In this document: piece by piece, positions 19,101 through 25,614 of the stretch | Position numbering within the stretch: the first letter of the stretch is position 1 | Layout of the letters: the number at the start of each line of letters is the position of its first letter | DNA from: Temnopleurus reevesii | Taxonomy: Eukaryota > Echinodermata > Echinoidea > Temnopleuroida > Temnopleuridae | Assembly: GCA_036244855.1 (NCBI GenBank) | Contig: BQKZ01004519.1 | Coordinates: forward strand, 18,591 to 44,204 | Reading direction: 5' to 3' | Length of the DNA: 25,614 nt | Translations under genes and position numbers: made by a program | The notes under the pieces: model-generated | What the model saw: the letters and a program-made list of their open reading frames with translations, nothing else | Database searches by the model: none | Told to the model about the DNA's origin: nothing

Positions 19101-21448
19101 GGCGCTTCAGATATTTAACTTCTATGTGAGCTGCAGTAGAATATTACCATACTGTAGTTTTTTTCAATAGAAATTAGGGCATGTTCAGAGTTTGTTTGAA
19201 CAAAATCGATCAAGAAATGGCTTAATTATTGCAAAAAAAAAATGATGCTGCGGTCGCTCTCCCAAACACAACATGCTTCACGTACAAAATAATTGCGAAC
19301 TCACACATCGCAAACAGTACCACCGATCGCTCCCCCCAGTCCGGGCTGACACTCCCGCGTGCGGAAGCACTTAGCACACCGTACGTATAGGAATAATGAC
19401 TAATTCAAATTGGCATGTTCGACGTAAAATACGCCAGATTAGTTCAAAAAATCTTCTCCTAATTTCGCACACAGTCATATTTTGGCATGTAAAACAACTT
19501 GTGAATGCATCAGCTCGTTTCACATTACTTTCTGCATCCCGACCATTACGAATCTATACGTTTAGAGAAAGTCGCATTTACTCGGAGCAGGGATATGTAT
19601 AGCGATGGGTTTGGCTTAAGCTTTCCTGATTTAAAATTCAAGGAACTCGTTTCAACTAGAGATTCATATGTGAACCCTTGCTCAAAACAAGGTCCTTGAT
19701 TGTGAACGGCATTATAGGTATTAAAGGTATATAGATTGACAGCCGGTCAGTCGGTACTCTGTGTTGTGGGGAGTATGTGAGGTAGTCTGCTGTTGAAGAC
19801 AACGACGCAAGGAATTATTTTATGTTTACATTTTGTAATAATTAAGCAATTTCTGGGTCGAATTCGTTACAAATAGAAAAGCTATGAAATTGCGCTATTT
19901 TGCCATTAAGGTGATATTTCTAATGCAGCCCACAAACTTGTGATATATCTGAAGCGTCATCTCTCACAAAACTGATCTATACTTATATATATATAATTAC
20001 AATCAACTTCGCTATTGCACAAATTTATGTTCAAACTTTATGTCCGCCCCCTCCTAAATACGGCCGGGAAAGACAACTTTGCGGGGGGGGGGGGTGAAAA
20101 CTTGATGACGACATGTTATGTGCGGTTGTGTTGATTCACTTCAGTGATTTATACAGTTTACTTAAGAATTTGACGAAAATAATCACTACATTGACACACA
20201 AAATCGCCTAGAATATATGAATTAAAGCTCGTATGTGTCTAAAATTATATAAGGACGAGCACATATCATGAAAGATTTGGTATCATTGATATTTATGATC
20301 CGCCGTCAAAGGAAATTCCTTAGAAAATGATTTAAATTGTACATTTGATGTTCACCCTTGAAACGAGCCGTCGTAATTTATTCAGGACAGAAATGACAGA
20401 GCAAGATAATCTGTCAAGAATGTAAGGTAAATAATGAAGCGATCGTGATGAATAGCGCTACAAGCGGGAACTGAATAGAATTCCTAGGGGGCGCAGATGC
20501 AACGTATTGGTGAATAAATTAGGGATTTCGACGAATTCTGTTGAAAAGTGATCGCAATATTAGGTATTTTTGGCCCGATTTATGCAATATGATTTATAGG
20601 ATGTGCATAAAATTATACCCAGGTCTATCTTTCATCAGTTATCTAAGCACATTATAAATAATTTTAAACTGGATACAGGTTCTTGATAACTTACAGGCGA
20701 CTTTGTGCATCAATGTAAGATTTATTTTTGTCAGGTACATAGGTAAACTGTGCAAATCACTGAGGTGAAGCGAGACCCTGGCACACAACATGTCGTCATC
20801 ACATTTCCAAACCCCTGCATTGATGCCGTCTTATTTTAGTATAGTACGGAGCTTTAGCAAAGAATACGGTAGGGCCGATCAGGACGTTATTTCTCAAGCG
20901 CGGGATAATCTAGCGGGCCGCTAAGGTGGAGAACGCCCGCTCGATTATCCCGCGCTTGACAAATAACGTCCTGATCGACCATACCGTGTTCTTTGCTAAA
21001 GCTCCGTAGTAACGGGAGAGAATTTGACATTCAGTCATCTGTATTTATGCTATATGTTTATTAAGCCCTCGATTGAAGCCTGGTTTATTCCGCTCAAGCT
21101 CTGGTCTTTACATGTTCCTCTCTTTTCTCTTCTATTTCAGTACCATGTGAACAATTGCCGTCGGGTGGATGGCGGGTGCGTATCCATCGACTATCTATCC
21201 TTGGAATACTGTATTTCAGATCTGTCGACTACGACTCGGACATTGATTGCCAAAAAATAGACATTTGGATTGATTTTAAAAACAACTACTACAAAGTTGG
21301 CCGCGTGGGACAATCAAGTCCAATTATCGAGTGGAATGATGGTTTTCAAGGTCAGATCGCTTATGTGGGGATAGCACTCACAACCAATCGGGATTATAGA
21401 CAATTTCAACTAGATATTCCTAATTGCGAAATTATTCGACAGGACTAA
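13126..21448 (+). CDS. Secreted protein with two reduced EGF-like repeats and a Methyltransf_FA-like C-terminus (six exons)
   Basis: Predicted coding exons are 13126-13180, 15723-15875, 16337-16429, 17063-17155, 18292-18456 and 21141-21448. Every junction has GT-AG ends, all five introns are phase 1, and the join gives 288 residues ending in TAA. Residues 1-19 are a signal peptide, so the product should be secreted. Residues 20-69 form a two-cysteine module (C31, C66) with an NGS glycosylation sequon; I do not recognise it. Residues 71-100 and 102-131 are EGF-like repeats. They keep the spacing of canonical cysteines 2, 4, 5 and 6 but lack cysteine 3. Residues 133-288 resemble the Methyltransf_FA (DUF3421-like) domain, best seen in IDIWIDFKNNYYKVGR and PIIEWNDGF. 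That domain name comes from an insect/crustacean enzyme, but in secreted invertebrate proteins it is probably a binding module. Function is unknown; extracellular recognition or adhesion is my inference. Confidence 0.78.
13375..13667. mobile_element. Intron 1 repeat with GTCCGTCC tandem and short terminal inverted repeats
   Basis: TTATGCCTC (13375-13383) and GAGGCATAA (13659-13667) face each other at the ends. Inside lies a GTCCGTCC-rich run (about 13426-13477) followed by a segment with ATAACTTCAGAACCGTTGAA. Dispersed repeats combining a GCCTC end with GTCCGTCC runs are, from general knowledge, frequent in marine invertebrate genomes. It is noncoding. Confidence 0.6.
14441..14553. mobile_element. 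113-bp terminal-inverted-repeat element in intron 1
   Basis: The left end GGGGCCTGTATTAAACATG pairs with a right end reading TGTTACAGGCCCC, and the inner arms GATGCAATTAA also recur inverted. Directly after it, a second partial left half begins (about 14555-14604) with GACCTGTATTAAACATAAAA, so two copies lie head to tail, the second lacking its right half. It is noncoding and MITE-like. Confidence 0.65.
14731..15000 (+). repeat. G-rich dispersed repeat with about 122-bp internal tandem duplication
   Basis: The segment begins near GTGGCGGATCCAGGAATTT and a 13-base G run (14759-14771). Two similar blocks follow, each with TAGGGACTT, a variable middle and AATCGCATTT (about 14823-14871 and 14945-14997). 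It lies within intron 1. The open frame at 14952-15248 is not coding by any sign I can see. A reverse-orientation relative may exist at about 18130-18215. Confidence 0.5.
15001..15722. other. Remainder of intron 1, no feature seen
   Basis: AT-rich sequence ending in the acceptor TTTTCTAACAG before exon 2. No repeat family or coding exon was recognised. Confidence 0.5.
15723..15875 (+). CDS. Exon 2: N-terminal two-cysteine module
   Basis: A 153-nt phase 1-1 exon with an acceptor AACAG and a donor GTGAGG. It encodes residues 20-69, starting just after the probable signal-peptide cleavage. Features are an RCPGGY segment, the sequon NGS, and a second cysteine in SSICILN just before the first EGF exon. 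The two cysteines could pair within the module, or the second could act as the first cysteine of the following EGF repeat. No family was recognised. Confidence 0.75.
16337..16429 (+). CDS. Exon 3: reduced EGF-like repeat 1
   Basis: A 93-nt phase 1-1 exon coding residues 71-100 with GPCESGG at the start, a GCDCPLSFSPSYC end, acceptor CGAAG and donor GTGAGT. Cysteines C72, C88, C90 and C99 match canonical EGF cysteines 2, 4, 5 and 6. The position expected for cysteine 3, a residue or two after the GG, is not a cysteine. With cysteine 1 missing or displaced, the canonical 1-3 disulfide would be lost while 2-4 and 5-6 remain. Confidence 0.8.
16690..16782 (+). pseudogene. Dead EGF exon between exons 3 and 4
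   Basis: This stretch aligns across its whole length with exon 4 and is also 93 nt. The beginning reads PCHNFG, matching PCQNGG, and then meets an in-frame TAA; SIIQEGF matches SVIQQGF. A net two-base gain then shifts the frame, after which CPSGYSTAHC matches CPFGFSTPHC in the new frame. The donor has become GTTTGA. Stop, frameshift and weakened donor together show it is no longer used. Confidence 0.8.
17063..17155 (+). CDS. Exon 4: reduced EGF-like repeat 2
   Basis: A 93-nt phase 1-1 exon coding residues 102-131, with PCQNGG at the start and GCECPFGFSTPHCE at the end, acceptor CACAAAG and donor GTAAGT. It has cysteines C103, C119, C121 and C130, with the same missing cysteine 3 as exon 3. 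The codon split at the exon 3/4 junction adds C101, giving a CPC cluster. Because exons 2 to 5 are all multiples of three with phase-1 borders, skipping this exon would keep the frame. Confidence 0.85.
17580..17750 (-). mobile_element. Diverged relative of the 548-764 TTAA element, in intron 4
   Basis: Read on the minus strand this segment matches the right half of the 548-764 element: GGTTTACGATTATGTAGTAG against GGTTTACGATTATGTGGTAG, plus the flanking GGGGC/CACAAT blocks. The end at 17580-17600 reads TTACCCCTAAATAGACCAA, a decayed version of TTAACCCTAAAAAGCCCAA. The other end near 17750 is too diverged to place. Confidence 0.65.
18292..18456 (+). CDS. Exon 5: first half of Methyltransf_FA-like region
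   Basis: A 165-nt phase 1-1 exon coding residues 133-186. It has one cysteine (DCTVTF), then alternating hydrophobic beta-strand-like blocks (TAFVAIP, TRIVVTQ, GVYVFSS, SQIVVV). The pattern suits the beta-rich first half of a Methyltransf_FA-type domain, but alone it would not identify it. The donor GTAAGT is consensus. Confidence 0.75.
18482..18858. mobile_element. TTAA-bounded AGGG-ended miniature element in intron 5
   Basis: The left end TTAAAGGGAAACTACCCC and the right end GTTCCCCTTTAA are inverted versions of each other. TTAA sits at both borders (a TA duplication nested in it is also possible). It is about 377 bp and noncoding, starting only 25 bases after the exon 5 donor. Two other elements with the same termini lie at 21951-22233 and 22553-22912. 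Confidence 0.65.
19075..19990. mobile_element. Element with about 150-bp diverged inverted arms in intron 5
   Basis: The left arm (about 19075-19240) and the right arm (about 19840-19990) match in reverse complement. The left arm contains TAGTTTTGGATAGATGGCGC and TTCAGATAT; the right arm read on the minus strand contains CAGTTTTGTGAGAGATGACGC and the same TTCAGATAT. Further in, GAAATGGCTTAATTATTGCA pairs with GAAATTGCTTAATTATTACA. Arms are roughly three quarters identical by eye. The interior of about 600 bp has no recognisable protein. Confidence 0.6.
20845..21008. repeat. Near-perfect hairpin with about 74-bp arms, 132 bp before the last exon
   Basis: Left arm 20845-20918 and right arm 20935-21008 pair almost completely, with only a few mismatches and a small loop of about 16 bases. 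The ends read TACGGAGCTTTAGCAAAGAA and its complement, and the inner arms include AAGCGCGGGATAATC. It is GC-rich and CpG-containing compared with its surroundings. It is most likely a recent foldback or miniature element inside intron 5. When transcribed it would form a long double-stranded RNA stem close to the exon 6 acceptor. Confidence 0.85.
21141..21448 (+). CDS. Exon 6: core of Methyltransf_FA-like domain and stop
   Basis: The exon opens after the acceptor TCTATTTCAG and encodes residues 188-288, ending at TAA 21446-21448. The most family-like part is IDIWIDFKNNYYKVGR followed by PIIEWNDGF and IAYVGIALTT. This matches the usual layout W-I-x-W/F-x-x-G-x-I-x-V-G, then FLxWxDP, then YVGxST of Methyltransf_FA domains. 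Cysteines at C189, C223 and C282 could form disulfides. The overlapping frame at 21024-21260 is a shadow. Confidence 0.8.
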
Positions 21449-21930
21449 ATTCAAATTCAAATCCGTATCAAAATTTTTCTTTGAGTTCAACCAAAACATA
21501 TAAATGTTAACAATCATCAACACAAGTGATTAAAATTTACCTGAGCAAAAGTGCAAGTCACAATTCTGTTCGTATCTGTTATCACTAAAATGGACAGTAA
21601 GATCATTAAGAGGATCATATAAAGTTCTCGGCTTTACAGTGATAGAAGGTAAACAAATAATTCTGACTTGTACTGTATATTTTTCTGCATCACAGCAACT
21701 TTTAAGGAGAAAGGGTTTGCTCGTTTTCAATCATTTTGACCTTCTGAATAATCCAAGTTACGTACCTTCTCATCGAGAAAAGTAGGGCTATTTTACTGAA
21801 AGGAATAACTGCGATGAGTCAGGAATTAATAGCCCTATCATTTATTTAAAATAAGAAAAAAAACCCTAAACGTCTGCGTGTCCGAAATCATACACTTGTG
21901 ACTCTCGTTATCAATTTAGTTATTTAGTTA

Positions 21931-21936
21931 AATAAA
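21931..21936 (+). terminator. Candidate poly(A) signal AATAAA
   Basis: This is a canonical hexamer noted 483 bases after the stop codon; a second lies at 22013-22018. In AT-rich DNA such hexamers are common, so the true end of the transcript is uncertain. Confidence 0.3.
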
Positions 21937-21950
21937 TTCACTATTTATTA

Positions 21951-22233
21951 TTAAAGGGGAATGATACCCTAAAAGTCACGTGTTCTCAGTAGATGAACTG
22001 CAGAATGATAATAATAAAAACTTAATCAAAATCCAACAATAATCTGTTCGAAACTAATGAATGTTAAAAAAATGACTTACGTTGGCAACTTTGTCCAAAT
22101 CTTTGACGTCAATACAGACAATTGTTCACTTACTCTGGACACAAAATTTAAAATTTTTGCTAAATTTCCAAAACTAACTCACCTCTTTTTTTTTCTACTG
22201 TGATCTTATTAATTCCAGTAATGTTCCCTTTAA
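21951..22233. mobile_element. TTAA-bounded AGGG-ended miniature element
   Basis: The left end is TTAAAGGGGAATGATACCC (21951 on) and the right end is GTTCCCTTTAA (to 22233). Both borders carry TTAA. It is 283 bp and noncoding. It contains GTTGGCAACTTTGTCC and GACGTCAA, words also seen at the end of the dispersed repeat near 2140-2157; whether that is common ancestry or chance is unclear. Confidence 0.6.
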
Positions 22234-22552
22234 ACCCAGCTAAAATTTTGGGGAAATATTATTAGGTTCCTAAACTTCCCAATTTCTATGGATCTTGATT
22301 CAAGTTTTCACTTCTTGGTGAAATATATGCTTTTCGAACGCAAAAAAAAATTATTTTGAATGGCATGGATTGAAATAAATACTCTTTGAGTTTCCTTATT
22401 TTATATTTTCTTTACATATTTTAATGGCAGATAATATATAATTGATCATTTATGTATCCCTCACCGATCATCTGAGTATCATATAATATAGATTCATAAT
22501 TACCATCACAAAAATCACAACAAATAATACATAATTCAAGCGAAAAGAGAAT

Positions 22553-22912
22553 TTAAAGGGCATATGAGGTTGAAAATAAAATTTGACTAGTACACAATAT
22601 AAACCTCAAATAAGTTTGTCCAACATGGTATGCAGTATCATTTAAGGAGTTAGAAGCAAACAAATGCCTCGTTTATGACTGATGCATGAAGCCTAGGCTC
22701 CGTGCATGGCTTTAAAAAAAAAATGTGCCTACATGCTTCGTGTGTACGTCCCTATCTTTAAAACATGTGAGCTAGACTTTGTTCAATTTGTTTTTTTTTT
22801 ATTCATTATGAGAAACGTACAATTTTAAGATTCAATATTTTACAAACTGTCTTTGGGTTTCTGTCTACTAACAACTAACAAATGATTATTTTGGCCCTCA
22901 AATACCCTTTAA
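22553..22912. mobile_element. TTAA-bounded AGGG-ended miniature element, third copy
   Basis: TTAAAGGGCATATGAGGTTG at the left faces a right end that reads TTAAAGGGTATTTGAGGGCC on the minus strand, 15 of 20 matching. TTAA is at both borders. It is 360 bp and noncoding. The interior resembles neither of the other two members closely, so they may share only termini. Confidence 0.55.
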
Positions 22913-24441
22913 CATATTGACTACTGAATTCCTTCATTCCCATAGATAAAGTGTAGGAACTACCGGGTTCCAGTAGTCATTTTGTCAAAATACTTAAATA
23001 TAACTACAAAGAGGCAAAATACTCATCATCCCTAAAAACGAGACTACTGAAAAAGAGTTTGGAATCTGAAATTTATAGACAAATAGCAAAAAAAGTATAG
23101 GAAATTTATTTCCATATAAAGTAAGTTCATGAAAAGACAGTTCTTTAATCGTGAGAATAGCAGCCTGTTACCACATGCTATTTCATAAGTGAGTAGATAC
23201 ATTTGAAATAGCCAAAGGTCTGAAAGAAAAAGTTGCAATATATTAAATTGATATACTGCAATCTCATTTTGAATGGACAGATTAATTGATTGAGCTGGTG
23301 AAAAGTTGGATTGGTCAATGTAATAATGCTACTCAACTTCTGGAGATGCTGATTACAAGAACTCAACACATTATTAAAAATTCACCTGCAATAATCTTCA
23401 TGTATTTATTATTTATCTAAGTGATTAAATGATTCATTGATTCTCCCTGCTCTCGCATCAATTTCATTGATTAAAATCTACAAATTAACAATGAGACTAC
23501 ACTTAATCAATTACAGATTGTGCAACTTTTACTTTTAGACCTCAGTGCAAAATCAAAAGGATAAATTAACATCCTTTTCAGTGACTTGATATGGTGTTTA
23601 TACTCCTTGTCCATAAACTAATGTTGCCATCTTTTTTTTCTTCACAATTTTAAAATAAAGTTGGTGATCTATTCTTCTTCATGGTTCCTGAATAGAAGCT
23701 GGCAAGAGTAGATTGTTACAATGTGAACACAGCTACTGTTACAGTTATTTGTAACACAGGAAAACAAAAGGAAGTATGAGTAATCTATCATCTGATTAAA
23801 CATACCAGTAAATCTCATCTAAACAACAAATATATACCATTGAGTGCAGAAATTAGATATCACTACATGTATGTACTCTAAATATCTGGAATACGAGACA
23901 AAAAATAAAGGATACATAACAATTTTGCGAAATTTGATTTCAAAATCCTATGCTTATTGCCATGTGAGGTCAGATGTTATAATTCATTATGTAAAAAGAT
24001 CTAATATATTTTGACTTCATTACCATTTCAATGTAAGATGAAAATAACTGATGCTGATGAATGTGTTCAAATAAAAACACATCATTTTATCATTCTGGAA
24101 TGTGAGTGGGTGATTAAATATGAATATATGAATGAACATGTAAAAATGGATGATCTCGGTATCACATTAATTTCTGTTTGAAGAAAAATATTTCTAAACT
24201 ATCAAACAATGCCAACAAGTATTGTATCATGTCCTCTAGTCATTATGAAGTTAACAATTAGGTAAGCTCAATTCTTTGTAGTTTATCCTGTATACAGTTT
24301 AAGATCTTCAGGGTACACATTAAATATTGCACATTTTAAGATCAATAAATCCAAATGAAACAAACAAGCAAGGGTCGTTAATTCTCTTATGTCCAAATTC
24401 CTTTGACGTGTCAACTTGCATTTAATTTCAAATTATCAAAA
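22913..24441. other. AT-rich stretch without recognised genes or repeats
   Basis: Open frames here are short and contain no domain. The sequence lacks the repeat debris common on the left side of the window, and looks like single-copy intergenic or untranslated sequence. It could be a long 3' untranslated region of a gene beyond the right edge on the minus strand, but nothing proves it. Confidence 0.45.
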
Positions 24442-24620
24442 TACCGTCCAACCTCGTTATAAAGAGAACTGATATAATGAGATCTCGTTATAATAAGGTA
24501 GTTTTCATGGTCCTAACTCTTTGTATTTTATTGTATTTTGGAGCAGATATAACAAGGTTTCCATATAAAGAGATAATATCTCTGCTCCAAAGGACCTCGT
24601 TATAACGATATTTAACTGTA
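24442..24620. mobile_element. pogo/Tigger-like miniature element with TA duplication
   Basis: TA dinucleotides flank a 175-bp sequence. Its left end reads CCGTCCAACCTCGTTATAA and its right end reads TTATAACGATATTTAACTG, whose reverse complement begins CAGTTAAATATCGTTATAA. Internal words CTCGTTATAA and CTGCTCC recur inverted. Ends of the CAGT-x-x-ACCTCGTTATAA type with TA targets are typical of pogo/Tigger-class Tc1-mariner elements. No transposase is present. Confidence 0.7.
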
Positions 24621-25148
24621 ATAGATATTTGTTGCAATGAGAATGTTATGAGATTATTCTAATGAGAAAGTGCTCTTCAATTCCCCTTGATTCAAAGGTT
24701 ATTATATGGAGAATAAAATGTCTATTAAAAAGCAGAGTTCATCATCCTTATTAAAGGAAATCTCAGGCAGCATGTGGTTGGAAACTTTATTTACTTGATC
24801 ATTTCTACTACAAGTCATTCCAATTATGTTCCACTGTACAACTATTTCTAAGCTGAAGACTATGGGACGTATATTATCACCCATTGGTAAGCTAGTTCAT
24901 CAAGGAAGTATATTCAACATAGTATTTTCACATTAATTTTGATCTCTAGATCTACTTGCAATCATCAAGTATAAGTCTTTTTTTTTTAATTCAGACATTG
25001 AATAGAAAAAAAATGTGCAATGTCCCACATAATCATATTCACCTCCCTCTTGTTCATGTTACAACAAAAACATTTTGAACTCTGAATTCATACAAAATGC
25101 TTGGAATGTTTTTATTGATGAAAGAGTACATATCAAATTATATCTACT
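24621..25148. other. AT-rich stretch, nothing recognised
   Basis: The short minus-strand frame at 24702-24884 has no domain. No other structure was seen. Confidence 0.45.
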
Positions 25149-25307
25149 GGGAGGTGTTTCACCAAGTCATTCTTGAAGTTACAAACGACTTTAAGTTCGA
25201 TCGGTATCAGTTCTTGCGCGGAATGCATGCAATAGTATGACCCATTACGCACAAGAATGGATACCAGTCGAATGTAAAGTCGTTCCTAGCTTGGTGAAAC
25301 ACCTCCC
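25149..25307. mobile_element. 159-bp foldback miniature element
   Basis: Perfect 18-bp outer arms, GGGAGGTGTTTCACCAAG (25149-25166) and its complement (25290-25307), continue inward as imperfect pairing (ACGACTTTA, then GGTATC-x-x-TTCTTG, against their inverted partners). Nearly the whole element can fold. Its superfamily is unknown; the GGGAGGTG ends are not diagnostic. No clear target duplication was found. Confidence 0.75.
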
Positions 25308-25614
25308 TGGAGTGCTATGTTACTTGTACATCAAGTATTTCCACCTTCCCCCCTTCCCTTTTAGTTTAATCAAAGTAGGTACATACAAATCATCAAGTGA
25401 TATAGCACAGCATTTTGTACCCTTGATTTTAGAATTAATATATGCCCAATTATCTTTTTATTAATTTAACATTTCTATACGATAAAACTCTGCCGGTAAC
25501 TTTTTGCCCCAAACAACGCCCCAACAGGAATATAGAGCAATACTGATTAAAACAAAAATATGTTCTCCATTAAATCTATCCTTCTTATTATCATTACACT
25601 AAAATATATATATA
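25308..25614. other. Window end, no feature recognised
   Basis: AT-rich sequence ending in a short TA run. The open frame at 25237-25464 starts inside the foldback element and is not considered a gene. Confidence 0.5.

Noticed and set aside
21024..21260. Open frame overlapping the start of exon 6
   Set aside because: It is in a different frame from the Methyltransf_FA-like frame and starts in the intron.
1..25614. CRISPR array, prokaryotic operon or phage
   Set aside because: There is no regular repeat-spacer pattern or dense gene packing; introns, a SINE and LINEs show eukaryotic DNA.

Overview
This window looks like nuclear DNA of a marine invertebrate deuterostome, possibly an echinoderm. 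I infer that from style, not from a gene match. It is AT-rich, with intron-split secreted-protein exons, a rhodopsin-type GPCR fragment, non-LTR retrotransposon debris, a tRNA-derived SINE and many short inverted-repeat elements. Five isolated N bases (1127, 3267, 5108, 7202, 9122) mark assembly uncertainties, and several coincide with abrupt breaks in homology.

Left part (1-12990): almost entirely repeats and gene fragments. In order it holds a CT/AT simple repeat, a TTAA-flanked piggyBac-type miniature element (548-764), a minus-strand SINE (818-1099), one copy of a foldback element (1139-1840), an ATT microsatellite, a 35-bp-stem hairpin (2867-2965), a small terminal-inverted-repeat element (3004-3124) and a GPCR TM1-TM2 fragment on the minus strand (3268-3452). 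A dispersed repeat of about 1.3 kb follows. One copy (3542-5107) is split by a second foldback element, and another copy (9123-10390) keeps the uninterrupted site. Two unrelated-looking LINE remnants lie between these copies (5930-6382 minus, 6787-7216 plus). No gene is seen in 10391-12990.

Central part (13126-21448): the one apparently intact gene. Six exons join in frame, all through phase-1 introns, into a 288-residue predicted secreted protein. It has a signal peptide, a two-cysteine N-terminal module, two reduced EGF-like repeats of exactly 93 nt each, and a C-terminal region resembling the farnesoic-acid O-methyltransferase-like (Methyltransf_FA) domain. Between the two EGF exons lies a third, dead EGF exon (16690-16782). 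Its flanking intron sequence is also triplicated, so the repeats arose by tandem duplication of an exon-plus-intron unit. The introns hold several miniature elements, a long-armed inverted-repeat element and a hairpin with about 74-bp arms just upstream of the last exon.

Right part (21449-25614): no gene is recognised. It holds two more TTAA-flanked miniature elements, a pogo/Tigger-like TA-flanked element, and a strongly foldback miniature element. The remaining AT-rich sequence could be intergenic or a long untranslated region.
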